Positions 29,618-42,337 of a stretch of 64,000 nt of DNA are shown here, piece by piece (the stretch's first letter is position 1; each line of letters starts with the position of its first letter). Source of the DNA: Pseudorhodoferax sp. Leaf265. Lineage in GTDB: Bacteria > Pseudomonadota > Gammaproteobacteria > Burkholderiales > Burkholderiaceae_C. Location: positions 189,823-253,822 of the forward strand of contig NZ_LMMT01000036.1 of the NCBI RefSeq assembly GCF_001422365.1. Reading direction: 5' to 3'. The position numbers and the translations under genes are program-made. Below the pieces are notes generated by a model. The model saw nothing but the letters and a program-made list of their open reading frames with translations, searched no databases and was not told the origin of the DNA.

Positions 29618-29645
29618 GGCAACAAGGCGGCTTTGCCCTGTTGCC
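29618..29645 (+). terminator. Hairpin after the small repeat protein gene
   Basis: GGCAACA (29618-29624) pairs with TGTTGCC (29639-29645), with an inner GGC/GCC pair, 9 bases after the stop codon. It lacks a T tract, so it may be a weak or Rho-assisted terminator. Confidence 0.45.
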
Positions 29646-29778
29646 CGGCGCGCCCGCCCGGGCGCGCTTCTTCAGCGGTGCGAAGGCTGCTCCAACACCC
29701 CGCGGCCGGCACCGTCACGACGCCGGCCTGCCCTCTCCCCCTCTCGCCACGCCCTGCGCCGCAGACCGTCTGCGCAGC

Positions 29779-29812
29779 AAAAAGCCCTGCCGGCCGGTGG
29801 CCGCAGGGCTTT
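29779..29812 (-). terminator. Rho-independent terminator of the terC-like gene
   Basis: A perfect 10-bp stem (29781-29790 with 29803-29812, AAAGCCCTGC/GCAGGGCTTT) ends, read on the minus strand, in TTTTTGC. It is 59 bases past the terC stop. On the plus strand the T run is shorter. Confidence 0.75.
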
Positions 29813-29870
29813 GGCGGCCCGGGCTGGCGCCCGGGATCTTCAGCGGCGCCGCGCAGGCGGCGCCTGGCGC

Positions 29871-30596
29871 TCAGGCGTGACCGCCTCCGGCCGGCTTGCG
29901 GCTGGCGATGGCCTTGCCGATCAGCAGCACCAGCAGCGCACCGGCGACGGATGCGCCGTACTTGACGACGTCGGTCTGCGGCAGCTTGAGCATCCACTGC
30001 CACTTGTCGGGGTTGGCCAGGGCCGGGTCGGTCACCAGCATGCCACCGGCGATCCAGCCCAGCAGCATGCCGCCAGCCGTGATGATGAGCGGGTAGCGTT
30101 CCATGAGCTTGATGACCAGCTGGCTGCCCCAGACGATGATGGGGATGGAGATCAAGAGGCCCAGCACCACCAGCAGCATGGAATGCTCGCCGGCGTTCTG
30201 CGCGGCACCGGCGATGGCGATCACGTTGTCCACGCTCATGACCAGGTCGGCCACGATGATGGTCTTGATGGCGGCAAACAGCTTGTCGCTGCCGGCCACG
30301 TCGCCGTGCCCTTCTTCGTCGGGCGCGAGCAGCTTGACACCGATCCAGACCAGCAGGATGGCGCCGACCAGCTTGAGGAAGGGCACGTTCAGCAGCGTCA
30401 TCGCGAACGCGATCAGGATCACGCGCAGCACGATGGCACCGGCCGTGCCCCAGATGATGCCCTTGGTGCGCTGCGCAGGTGCCAGCTTGCGGCAGGCCAG
30501 CGCGATCACGACGGCGTTGTCGCCACCCAGCAGGATGTCGATGATGATGATCTGCCCGAGGGCGACCCAAAAGGCGGGGGATGTCAGAAAGTCCAT
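29871..30596 (-). CDS. TerC/YjbE-family integral membrane protein
   Basis: This inner-membrane protein of 241 residues has about seven hydrophobic segments. It carries the two family motifs with acidic residues, DILLGGDNAVVIAL near 20 and VMSVDNVIAIAG near 122. Family members are linked to metal efflux, especially manganese, and to metalation of exported enzymes. ATG 30596 (MDFLTSPAFWVALGQ) is chosen over the longer frame because the protein starts exactly there in its family. The ribosome site is GAGGAACC. Confidence 0.85.
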   Translation of the reverse strand: MDFLTSPAFWVALGQIIIIDILLGGDNAVVIALACRKLAPAQRTKGIIWGTAGAIVLRVILIAFAMTLLNVPFLKLVGAILLVWIGVKLLAPDEEGHGDVAGSDKLFAAIKTIIVADLVMSVDNVIAIAGAAQNAGEHSMLLVVLGLLISIPIIVWGSQLVIKLMERYPLIITAGGMLLGWIAGGMLVTDPALANPDKWQWMLKLPQTDVVKYGASVAGALLVLLIGKAIASRKPAGGGHA

Positions 30597-30660
30597 GGTT
30601 CCTCGTTGTACTGCATACGCCGCTCCCACGGCGGCCGGCACTGTAAGCTGAGGAGTCCCT

Positions 30661-30674
30661 GAATACCCTTATTC
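30661..30674 (-). promoter_or_regulatory. Palindromic element in the terC upstream region
   Basis: GAATA and TATTC arms flank AGGG when read on the minus strand, preceded by a second TAAGGG. It lies 65 bases before the terC ATG. It could be a repressor site or part of an extracytoplasmic-sigma promoter. No manganese-riboswitch core was recognised. Confidence 0.3.
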
Positions 30675-30696
30675 CCTTACAGGATGCTTCCCTGGA

Positions 30697-31527
30697 TCAG
30701 GTCCGCACGCGCACCAGGCCTTCCTGCGCGACCGAGGCCACCAACCGGCCGTCGCGGCTGTACAGGCTGCCCCGGCAGAAGCCGCGGGCGCCATAGGCCG
30801 AAGGCGAGTCGGCCTCGTACAGCAGCCAGTCGTCGCAGCGGAAGTCGCGGTGGAACCACATGGCGTGGTCCAGGCTCACGCCCTGCACGCCGGGCTTGCG
30901 AAAATCCAGGCCATGCGGCTGCATCGATACGCCGAGCAGGCTGTAGTCGGAGGCATAGGCCAGCATGGCCTGGTGCAGCAGCGGGTCGTCGGGCAAGGCG
31001 TCCACCGTGCGCAGCCAGGTCTGCCCGCTCGGGCCCCACTTGCCCTCGCCCAGCGGCGGGCGGCCGTCGGCGAAGCGGAATTCGATGGGCAGCGCCAGCG
31101 CCAGCCGTTGCTGCTCCGGCAGCGACTCCGGCGCCGGCACCGGCACCATGGCGCGCTGGTGTTCCACGCCGCTCTCGCGCCGGTGGAACGAGGCCGACAT
31201 GTGGAAGATGGCCTCGCCGTGCTGGATGGCGACCACGCGCCGCGTGGTGAAGCTGCCGCCGTCGCGGATGCGGTCCACGTCGTAGACGATGGGCGCGGCC
31301 TTGTCGCCAGGCCGCAGGAAGTAGCCATGCAGCGAATGTGCGGCATGGCCGTTGTCCACGGTGCGGGCCGCCGCCATGAGCGCCTGGCCCAGCACCTGGC
31401 CGCCGAACACGGCCGGCGCACCCAGGTCGCTGCTGGTGCCGCGGAACAGGTTCTTTTCCAGCTGCTCCAGGCTCAGCTGCTCGACCAGCGCGCGCAGGGC
31501 CTCTTTGCGCAGTTCTTCGCGGTTCAT
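30697..31527 (-). CDS. tesB: Acyl-CoA thioesterase II (TesB)
   Basis: This enzyme hydrolyses acyl-CoA to free acid and CoA. The 276-residue double-hotdog protein begins MNREELRKEALRALVEQLSLEQLEKNLFRG and contains the TesB motifs GGQVLGQALMAA near 45, LHGYFLRPGD near 67 and VSLDHAMWFHRDFRCDDWLLYE near 225. ATG 31527 fits the family start; the longer frame to 31659 adds unrelated sequence. It follows the flavin oxidoreductase gene and probably shares its promoter. Confidence 0.9.
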   Translation of the reverse strand: MNREELRKEALRALVEQLSLEQLEKNLFRGTSSDLGAPAVFGGQVLGQALMAAARTVDNGHAAHSLHGYFLRPGDKAAPIVYDVDRIRDGGSFTTRRVVAIQHGEAIFHMSASFHRRESGVEHQRAMVPVPAPESLPEQQRLALALPIEFRFADGRPPLGEGKWGPSGQTWLRTVDALPDDPLLHQAMLAYASDYSLLGVSMQPHGLDFRKPGVQGVSLDHAMWFHRDFRCDDWLLYEADSPSAYGARGFCRGSLYSRDGRLVASVAQEGLVRVRT

Positions 31528-31691
31528 GTCAGTTGTCCATTGCACTGGCGCGCAGGCCAGTGATCGAGAGGCCGCGGAGCAGGCCATGCCAGCAGACGCC
31601 GCGAACGGGCTCTGCCCGGGCGCTGGCGCCGCCCCTGGAGGGCGATGGAATGGCGACACGAAGTGCGCCGTTCAAACGGGGTGGTTTCATT

Positions 31692-35735
<4,044 letters not shown>

Positions 35736-35848
35736 TTACATTCCCCCCACGGTTGGACATTCCCGCACGGTGGTGTGCGCGGCGTTCCGCTGTTTCCTGC
35801 CGCCCCGGCGCCGCAGGCATGTTCCATGCAAATCAAGAAGGCAGTGTT

Positions 35849-37969
35849 GTGGCCCATTGGACAGTTGGCATCGATATCGGCGGTACGTTCACGGACCTCG
35901 TCGCCCTGGACCTGGCGCGCGGCGAACAGCGCAGCCTGAAGGTTCTCACCACGCACCAGGATCCGACCGAGGGCGTGGTGCGCGGCACCGCGCAGCTGTT
36001 GGCGGACCACCGCATCGCACCGGCCGATGTGGCCCGCGTCGTGCACGCCACCACCTTGTTCACCAACGCGCTGATCGAGCGGCGCGGCGCCTGCACCGGC
36101 CTGCTGGCCACCCAGGGCTTCGGCGACATCGTCGAGATGGGCAACGAGCGCAAGTACGACCTGTACGACCTGCGCATCGAGCGCAGCCGGCCGCTGGCGC
36201 CGCGCCACCTGCGCGGCGAGGCGGTCGGGCGCCTGGATGCACAGGGATGCGAGATCGAACCGCTGGACCTGGCACAGGCCCTGGCCGAGGTTGCGCGCCT
36301 GGTCGAAGCGGGCGTCGATTCCCTGGCCATCTGCCTGCTGCACGCGTACCGCAACGACATGCACGAGCGCCGCCTGGCGCAGGCCATCGCCCTGGCCCAC
36401 CCCGGGCTCACGCTCACACTGTCGTGCGAGACCGCGCCCGTGATCCGCGAGTACGAGCGCCTGACCACCACGCTGGCCAACGCCTACATCAAGCCCATGG
36501 CGCGCAGCTACCTGGACCGGCTCGCGCGCCAGCTCGCCGCCCTGGGCCTGCCGGGCGACGTGCTCATGATGCTGTCCAACGGCGGCCTGGCGCACCTGGA
36601 CGAGGCGCGCGCCCAACCCATCGCGCTGCTGGAATCCGGCCCGGCCGCGGGAGCGATCTCGGCCGCCCACCACAGCCTGCGCGAAGGCCAGGGCGATCTG
36701 CTGGCCTTCGACATGGGCGGCACCACGGCCAAGCTCTGTCTGGTCAACGACGCCAAGCCCTCGATCACCTTCGGCTTCGAGGCGGCGCGCCAGAAGCGCT
36801 TCGCCGAGGGCAGCGGCATGCCCATCGGCATCACCACGGTGGACCTCATCGAGATCGGTGCCGGTGGCGGCAGCATCGCCTCGCGTGACGCGCTGGGCCT
36901 GCTCAAGGTCGGCCCGCAGAGCGCCGGCTCGCAGCCCGGCCCCATGTGCTACGGCCAGGGCGGCGACGCACCGACCGTGACCGATGCCAACCTGCTGCTG
37001 GGCTACCTGAACCCGGACTTCTTCGCGGGCGGCTCCCTGCGGATCCAGCCCGCGCTGGCCCGCGCCGGCTTCGAACGCCTGGGCGCCACGCTGGGCCACG
37101 ACGCGGTGCAGACGGCCTGGGGCGTGCACGACATCGTGGCCGAGAACATGGCGGCCGCGGCGCGCGTGCACGTGGCCGAGCGCGGCCAGGACCCGCGCCG
37201 CTTCGTGCTGGTGGCCACGGGCGGCGGCGGCCCGCTGCACGCCTACCACGTGGCGCGCAAGATCGGCGTGGCCACCATCGTCTGCCCGCCACAGGCCGGC
37301 GTGGCCTCGGCCTTCGGGCTGCTGGTGGCCCGGGCCCGGGCCGACCGCTCGCGCAGCTTCGGCTTCAAGCCCGCCACCGACGCCGTCGCCGGCCTCGAGC
37401 AGGTCTTCGCCGCGCTGGAGCAGGAGGTGCGCGGCCCGCTGCAGGCGCTGCAGGCCGACTTCGGCCCGATCCACCTGCGCCGGCGTGCCGACGGCCGTTT
37501 CATCGGCCAGGGGTTCAACCTCGGCGTCGACCTGCCGGACGGCCCCTACACCGTGCAGGGAGCACAGGATGCGGAGCAGGAAGCCCGCTGGCGCCAGCAG
37601 CTGGACCAGGCCTTCCGCAGCGCCTACGCCCACAAGTTCGGCCGCACCCCGCCCGACGTGCCGGTCGAGCTGGTCAACCTGCAGGTGACGGGCGAGGCCG
37701 CGCCCTTGCACCCGTTCCAGGCCCCCGCCCTGCAGGTGCAGGCCGGCACGGCCGCGCCCACCGGACGCCGCCCCGTCTACTTCGCCGAGCGCCAGGGCTT
37801 CGTCGACACGCCCGTCTACCAGCGCGCGCTGCTGCACCCCGGCGTGCAGCTGGCCGGCCCAGCCCTGATCGAAGAGGAGACGACCACCGTGGTCGTCGGC
37901 CCGCTCGCCCGCGCAAGCGTCAGCGCCCAGGGCAATCTTGTGATCCAGATCGAGGAAGCCCGCACATGA
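35849..37969 (+). CDS. hyuA: Hydantoinase/5-oxoprolinase family protein, subunit A
   Basis: This is the ATP-using subunit of a hydantoinase or oxoprolinase-type enzyme (acetone and acetophenone carboxylase subunits are relatives). The 706 residues begin VAHWTVGIDIGGTFTDLVALD, the ASKHA phosphate motif. AFDMGGTTAKLCLV lies near 290, IEIGAGGGSIA near 335 and VLVATGGGGPLHAYHVA near 455. GTG 35849 is preferred because AGAAGG is 7 bases upstream; an ATG at 35819 is in frame but lacks one. It overlaps hyuB by 4 bases. The substrate is unknown. Confidence 0.87.
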   Translation: MAHWTVGIDIGGTFTDLVALDLARGEQRSLKVLTTHQDPTEGVVRGTAQLLADHRIAPADVARVVHATTLFTNALIERRGACTGLLATQGFGDIVEMGNERKYDLYDLRIERSRPLAPRHLRGEAVGRLDAQGCEIEPLDLAQALAEVARLVEAGVDSLAICLLHAYRNDMHERRLAQAIALAHPGLTLTLSCETAPVIREYERLTTTLANAYIKPMARSYLDRLARQLAALGLPGDVLMMLSNGGLAHLDEARAQPIALLESGPAAGAISAAHHSLREGQGDLLAFDMGGTTAKLCLVNDAKPSITFGFEAARQKRFAEGSGMPIGITTVDLIEIGAGGGSIASRDALGLLKVGPQSAGSQPGPMCYGQGGDAPTVTDANLLLGYLNPDFFAGGSLRIQPALARAGFERLGATLGHDAVQTAWGVHDIVAENMAAAARVHVAERGQDPRRFVLVATGGGGPLHAYHVARKIGVATIVCPPQAGVASAFGLLVARARADRSRSFGFKPATDAVAGLEQVFAALEQEVRGPLQALQADFGPIHLRRRADGRFIGQGFNLGVDLPDGPYTVQGAQDAEQEARWRQQLDQAFRSAYAHKFGRTPPDVPVELVNLQVTGEAAPLHPFQAPALQVQAGTAAPTGRRPVYFAERQGFVDTPVYQRALLHPGVQLAGPALIEEETTTVVVGPLARASVSAQGNLVIQIEEART

Positions 37970-39612
37970 CCACCCCCACCACCCACCGCGGCAGCGACGC
38001 CATCTTCCTGGAAGTCTTCTGGACGCGGGTGCGCTCCATCGTCAACGAGGCGGCCAAGCTCATCGTGCGCACCTCGTTCTCCACGCTGTCCTCCGAGGCC
38101 AACGACTTCGCCGTGGTCACGACGGATTCGCGCGGCCAGACCATCGCCGAGAACGCGGGCGCCATCCCTTCCTTCATCGGCACGCTGGGCAACACCGTGC
38201 GCGCCATGGTCGAGGTCTTCGGCATCGCGGCGATGCAGCCCGGGGACATCTACATCACCAACGACCCCTGGATCGGCACCGGCCACCTGAACGACGTCTG
38301 CCTGGTCAAGCCCCTGTTCCACGCCGGCAAGGTGATCGGCTTTGCCGCCACCACCGGCCATGTGCCCGACATCGGCGGCAAGATCCGCTCGGTCGACGCG
38401 CGCGAACTGTTCGAGGAAGGCTTCCACATCCCGCCCATGCACTTCCTGCGCGCGGGCCAGAGCGACCCGTCGCTGCTGCGCCTGCTGCAGGCCAACGTGC
38501 GCACGCCGGAGCAGACCACGGGCGACATCTGGTGCCACGCCAGCGCCACCGAGCTGATCGCGCGGCGCGTGGACGCGCTGCTGCAGGAATACGGGCTCAC
38601 GCAGATCGACGACCTGGCCGACGCGCTGTTCGACCGCAGCGAGCAGGCCATGCGCGCGGCCATCCGTGCGCTGCCGCAGGGCGTGTTCCGCTACAGCATG
38701 CCGACCGACGGCTTTGCCGAGCCCTTCCAGTTCGAGGTCGCGGTGCGCATCGAAGGCGGCGAGATCACCTGCGATTTCGAGGGTTCGTCGCCACAGCAGC
38801 CACGCGCCATCAACTGCGTTCTGGCCTACACCCACGCCATGACGGCCTATGCGGTCAAGAGCCTGCTGCTGCCGGACCTGCCCAACAACCACGGGCTGTT
38901 CCGCCCTGTGCACACGCGCGCGCCCGAGGGCTCCATCCTGAACCCGAGCTTTCCCGCGCCCGTGGGCGGCCGCTCCTGCACCGGCCACTATGTGCCGAGC
39001 GCGATCTTCGGTGCGCTGCATGCCGTGCTGCCCGAGCGCGTGATGGCCGGTGTCGGCTCGCCGGTGTGGATCACCAACCTGAACGGCCGGCGCGCCAACG
39101 GCAAGCCGTTCGCCACCGTGCTGTTCTACAACGGCGGCATGGGCGCCACGGCGGGCAAGGACGGCGCCTCGGTCATGTCCTGGCCGAGCAACATCTCGCC
39201 CACGCCGATCGAGATCGCCGAACGCGACGCGCCGCTGCTGTTCCGCCGCAAGCGCCTGCTGCCGGACTCCGGCGGCGCTGGCCGCCACCGCGGCGGGCTC
39301 GGCGAGGAGATCTGTTTCGTCAACCGGCACGAGACGCCGCTGTCGGTGGTGTTCCTGACCGAGCGCATCAAGTTCGGCGCACCCGGCCTGCACGGCGGCG
39401 CCGAAGGGCAATGTGGCGCGGTGCTGATCAACGGCCAGGCCATCGATTCGCGCGTGCCGCAGGTGCTGCAGCCTGGGGACGAAGTCACGCTGCGCACGCC
39501 GGGCGGCGGCGGCTTCGGCCCGGGTGGCGAGCGCGCGGACGCCGCGCTGGCACAGGACCTGCTGGCCGGCTACGTCACCGCCCGGCAACCAGCCGGCGCG
39601 TCGGCCGCCTAG
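37966..39612 (+). CDS. hyuB: Hydantoinase/5-oxoprolinase family protein, subunit B
   Basis: This is the partner subunit of HyuA. The 548 residues include FWTRVRSIVNEAAKLIVRTSFS near the start, GDIYITNDPWIGTGHLNDV near 89, and ATTGHVPDIGGK with a likely metal-binding His near 130. NPSFPAPVGGRSCTGHYV follows, and then GGAGRHRGGLGEEI and the C-terminal LRTPGGGGFGPG. The ATGA overlap shows translational coupling. A Bug receptor follows 24 bases later, suggesting the substrate comes from outside. Confidence 0.88.
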   Translation: MTTPTTHRGSDAIFLEVFWTRVRSIVNEAAKLIVRTSFSTLSSEANDFAVVTTDSRGQTIAENAGAIPSFIGTLGNTVRAMVEVFGIAAMQPGDIYITNDPWIGTGHLNDVCLVKPLFHAGKVIGFAATTGHVPDIGGKIRSVDARELFEEGFHIPPMHFLRAGQSDPSLLRLLQANVRTPEQTTGDIWCHASATELIARRVDALLQEYGLTQIDDLADALFDRSEQAMRAAIRALPQGVFRYSMPTDGFAEPFQFEVAVRIEGGEITCDFEGSSPQQPRAINCVLAYTHAMTAYAVKSLLLPDLPNNHGLFRPVHTRAPEGSILNPSFPAPVGGRSCTGHYVPSAIFGALHAVLPERVMAGVGSPVWITNLNGRRANGKPFATVLFYNGGMGATAGKDGASVMSWPSNISPTPIEIAERDAPLLFRRKRLLPDSGGAGRHRGGLGEEICFVNRHETPLSVVFLTERIKFGAPGLHGGAEGQCGAVLINGQAIDSRVPQVLQPGDEVTLRTPGGGGFGPGGERADAALAQDLLAGYVTARQPAGASAA

Positions 39613-39636
39613 TTTTCCATTGCAGAGGTTCGCACC

Positions 39637-40599
39637 ATGTCATTCAAGACGCTTTTGACCACCCTGTTGGCCGCGGCCAGCCTGTCGCTCGGCGGCCCCG
39701 CCGCCGCGGCCTATCCCGACAAACCCGTGACCATGGTCGTGGGCTTCTCACCTGGAAGCAGCATCGACATGGTGGCGCGCGCCGTGGCGCAAAAACTCGG
39801 CGACAAGCTGCAGCAGACCGTGATCGTGGACAACAAGGCCGGTGCCGGTGGCAACGTGGCCGCTGGCCAGGTCGCGCGCGCCACGCCGGACGGCTACCAG
39901 CTGCTGGTGGTGGCCAACAGCATCGCGATGGCACCTGCGATCTACCCCGAACTCAAGTTCGACGTGCAGCGCGACCTGCGCGCGATCGCTTACGTCGGCG
40001 TCGGCCCGATGATCCTCAAGGTGCACAAGGACCGCGGCTTCCACACGCTGGCCGACCTGGTCCGGTACGCCAGGGCCAACCCCGGCAAGCTGAACTACGG
40101 TTCCTCGGGCGTCGGCGGCACGCCGCACATGGCGACCGTGCTGTTCGGCAAGGTGGCCGGCATCGAGATGACCCACATCCCCTACAAGGGCGGTGCCGAT
40201 GCGCTGACCGCGCTGCTGGGCGGGCAGGTCGACGTACTGATCAACCCGCTGCTGGGCGACACCGCATCGGAGCGCATCACCTCGTTGGCCATCACGGGCG
40301 CCAGCCGTTCCGCCCTCGCCCCTGGCGTGCCCACGTTCGCCGAGGCCGGCTACCCAGCCTATGACATCGGGGTCTACTACGGCATCATGGGGCCAGCCGG
40401 CATGCCCGATGCGGTCGTGCACCAACTGAACGCGGCCATCAACGACGTGCTGGCGGATCCAGCCATCCTGGACAGCCTGACGACGCGCAGCGGCATCGTG
40501 CTCAAGGCCGGCACGGCAGAGCAGTTCCAGCGCTTCATCGACAACGACATCCAGCGCTGGAAGGAAGTCGCCAAGAACGACAAGTCCCTCAAGAACTGA
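39637..40599 (+). CDS. Bug-family substrate-binding protein
   Basis: This 320-residue periplasmic receptor of the TctC/Bug family has a signal peptide (MSFKTLLTTLLAAASLSLGGPAAAA) and then YPDKPVTMVVGFSPGSSIDMVARAVA. It follows hyuAB and is likely cotranscribed, so it probably delivers the HyuAB substrate to a TctAB-type permease coded elsewhere. It ends 5 bases before the convergent crotonase gene. Confidence 0.88.
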   Translation: MSFKTLLTTLLAAASLSLGGPAAAAYPDKPVTMVVGFSPGSSIDMVARAVAQKLGDKLQQTVIVDNKAGAGGNVAAGQVARATPDGYQLLVVANSIAMAPAIYPELKFDVQRDLRAIAYVGVGPMILKVHKDRGFHTLADLVRYARANPGKLNYGSSGVGGTPHMATVLFGKVAGIEMTHIPYKGGADALTALLGGQVDVLINPLLGDTASERITSLAITGASRSALAPGVPTFAEAGYPAYDIGVYYGIMGPAGMPDAVVHQLNAAINDVLADPAILDSLTTRSGIVLKAGTAEQFQRFIDNDIQRWKEVAKNDKSLKN

Positions 40600-40604
40600 G
40601 GTCC

Positions 40605-41432
40605 TCAGGCAGCGTCGTCAAAGCGCGGCGCGCGCTTCTCCATCGACGCAGCCACCGCCTCGCGCTGGTTCGGGCTACCGATCAACCGCTGCTGCTCGAC
40701 CGACTCGGCCAGCAGCAACTGGGCGTCGTCGCCGTCTGCCATCTGGTTCAGCAGCCGCTTGGCGGCGCGCACGGCGTCGGGGTTGCGGCCGGCGATCTCG
40801 CGCGCCATGGCCAGGGCCTCGGCCAGCGGGTCGGCCGCCACGCGGGTGCCCAGGCCGATGCGGCAGGCCTCCTCGGCCTCGACGATGCGCGCGCTGTAGA
40901 CGAGTTCGCGCGCGATGTCGGCCCGCACCAATTCGCGCATGAGCGCGATGCCGGCCATGTCGGGCACCAGGCCCCAGCGCATCTCCATCACCGACATGCG
41001 TGCATCGGCCGCGAGCAGGCGCACGTCCGCGCCCAGCGCCACCTGCAGGCCACCGCCGAAGGCCACGCCCTGCACGGCCGCGACCACGGGCACGGCCAGT
41101 GCGCGCCAGCCCCAGGCCACCTGCTGCGGCCGGTTGGCCGGGCCGTGCGTGCGCGCCTGCAGCGCCGACAGGCCGTCCAGCTGGGCGCCGTCGCGCATCT
41201 TGCCGAAGCGCGACATGTCCAGCCCGGCGCAGAAGGCCCGGCCCTCCGCGTGCAGCACCACGGCGCGCACGCCGCGGGTGGCCTGCAGCAACTCGGTGGC
41301 CGCGACCAGGCCGTCGAACATGTCCATGTCCAGCGCATTCATCTTGTCCGGCCGTGCGAGCCGGACCTGCGCAACGCCATCGGCGTCCACGCGCACGGCC
41401 ACGCGGCCATGCAGCAGTTGTTCTTCAAGCAA
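40605..41432 (-). CDS. Enoyl-CoA hydratase/isomerase family protein (crotonase)
   Basis: This 275-residue crotonase-fold protein has AEGRAFCAGLDMSRFG and GVAFGGGLQVALGAD. The first catalytic glutamate of rat hydratase is glutamine here (GGLQVA). The second is kept in VMEMRWGLVPDMAG. Substrate and exact reaction are open. The start is TTG at 41432, supported by GGAGG 7 bases upstream; the longer frame is translated neighbour sequence. It is last in the racemase operon and overlaps the dienoyl reductase gene by 8 bases. Confidence 0.84.
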   Translation of the reverse strand: MLEEQLLHGRVAVRVDADGVAQVRLARPDKMNALDMDMFDGLVAATELLQATRGVRAVVLHAEGRAFCAGLDMSRFGKMRDGAQLDGLSALQARTHGPANRPQQVAWGWRALAVPVVAAVQGVAFGGGLQVALGADVRLLAADARMSVMEMRWGLVPDMAGIALMRELVRADIARELVYSARIVEAEEACRIGLGTRVAADPLAEALAMAREIAGRNPDAVRAAKRLLNQMADGDDAQLLLAESVEQQRLIGSPNQREAVAASMEKRAPRFDDAA

Positions 41433-42324
41433 GGCGTTGCCTCCTGTCCTTGGCGTCCTGGCCGGCGATGTTCTCGCGGGCGCGCTGCCAGTCCTCGCCA
41501 GTCCAGCTGCGCATGCGCGAGAAGTTGCCGCCCGTGGCCTGGTACTGGCCGCCGTCGATGGCAATGGTCTGGCCGTTGATGTAGTCGGCACCCGGTCCCA
41601 GCAGCAGCACCGCGAGGTTGGCGAGTTCCGGCATGCGGCCGTTGCGGTCCATGGGGTTGCCCTCGGTCTTGTGCTCGCCGCCGCCCGGGTTCAGGCGCGC
41701 GCTCATGCCCTCGGTCGGGAACAGGCCCGGCGCGATGGCGTTGAAGCGGATGCCGCGGCCGGCCCACTCCACGGCCAGCGACTGGGTCATCGCGTGCAGG
41801 CCGGCCTTGGACATGGCGGACGGCACGGTGAAGGCCGAGCCGTTCCAGACCCAGGTGGTCAGGATGGAGACCACGGCCGCGCTCCTGCCCTCGGCCAGCC
41901 AGCGCTTGCCGCAGTCCAGCGTCATCATGAAGCTGCCGCGGAACACGATGTTGGCGATCGCGTCGAAGCCACGCGGCGAGAGGTCTTCGGTGCGGCTGAC
42001 GAAGTTGCCGGCCGCGTTGTTGACCAGGCCATCGATGGCGCCGCCGTCGGCCCAGACGCGGTCCAGCATGGCGGTGATCTGCTCCTCCTTGCGGATGTCG
42101 CAGGCCACGCCCACGGCGCGGCCGCCCTGCGGGCCGGCTGCCGCGCTGAGTTCGCGCGCAGTGTCCTCCAGCACGCTTTCGCGCCGCCCGCAGATGTAGA
42201 CCGTGGCGCCCAGCAGCACCAGGGCCTCGCTCATCACGCGGCCCAGGCCGCTGCCGCCGCCCGTCACGAGGTAGCGCTTGCCGGCCAGCAGGCCAGGCTT
42301 GTACATGAGGTCGTCCAGGGTCAT
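41425..42324 (-). CDS. SDR family 2,4-dienoyl-CoA reductase-type enzyme
   Basis: This 299-residue NADPH-dependent SDR has TGGGSGLG near 21-28 and NNAAGNFV near 105. Where most SDRs have YxxxK, this one has Ser in PSAMSKAGLHAM. That matches mammalian DECR1 (PSASAKAGVEAM), as do the following RFNAIAPGLFPTEG and INGQTIAIDGG segments. It would remove double bonds at even positions of unsaturated acyl-CoA. ATG 42324 follows AAGGAGAC. It lies between two crotonases. Confidence 0.85.
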   Translation of the reverse strand: MTLDDLMYKPGLLAGKRYLVTGGGSGLGRVMSEALVLLGATVYICGRRESVLEDTARELSAAAGPQGGRAVGVACDIRKEEQITAMLDRVWADGGAIDGLVNNAAGNFVSRTEDLSPRGFDAIANIVFRGSFMMTLDCGKRWLAEGRSAAVVSILTTWVWNGSAFTVPSAMSKAGLHAMTQSLAVEWAGRGIRFNAIAPGLFPTEGMSARLNPGGGEHKTEGNPMDRNGRMPELANLAVLLLGPGADYINGQTIAIDGGQYQATGGNFSRMRSWTGEDWQRARENIAGQDAKDRRQRLA

Positions 42325-42337
42325 CGGTGTGTCTCCT

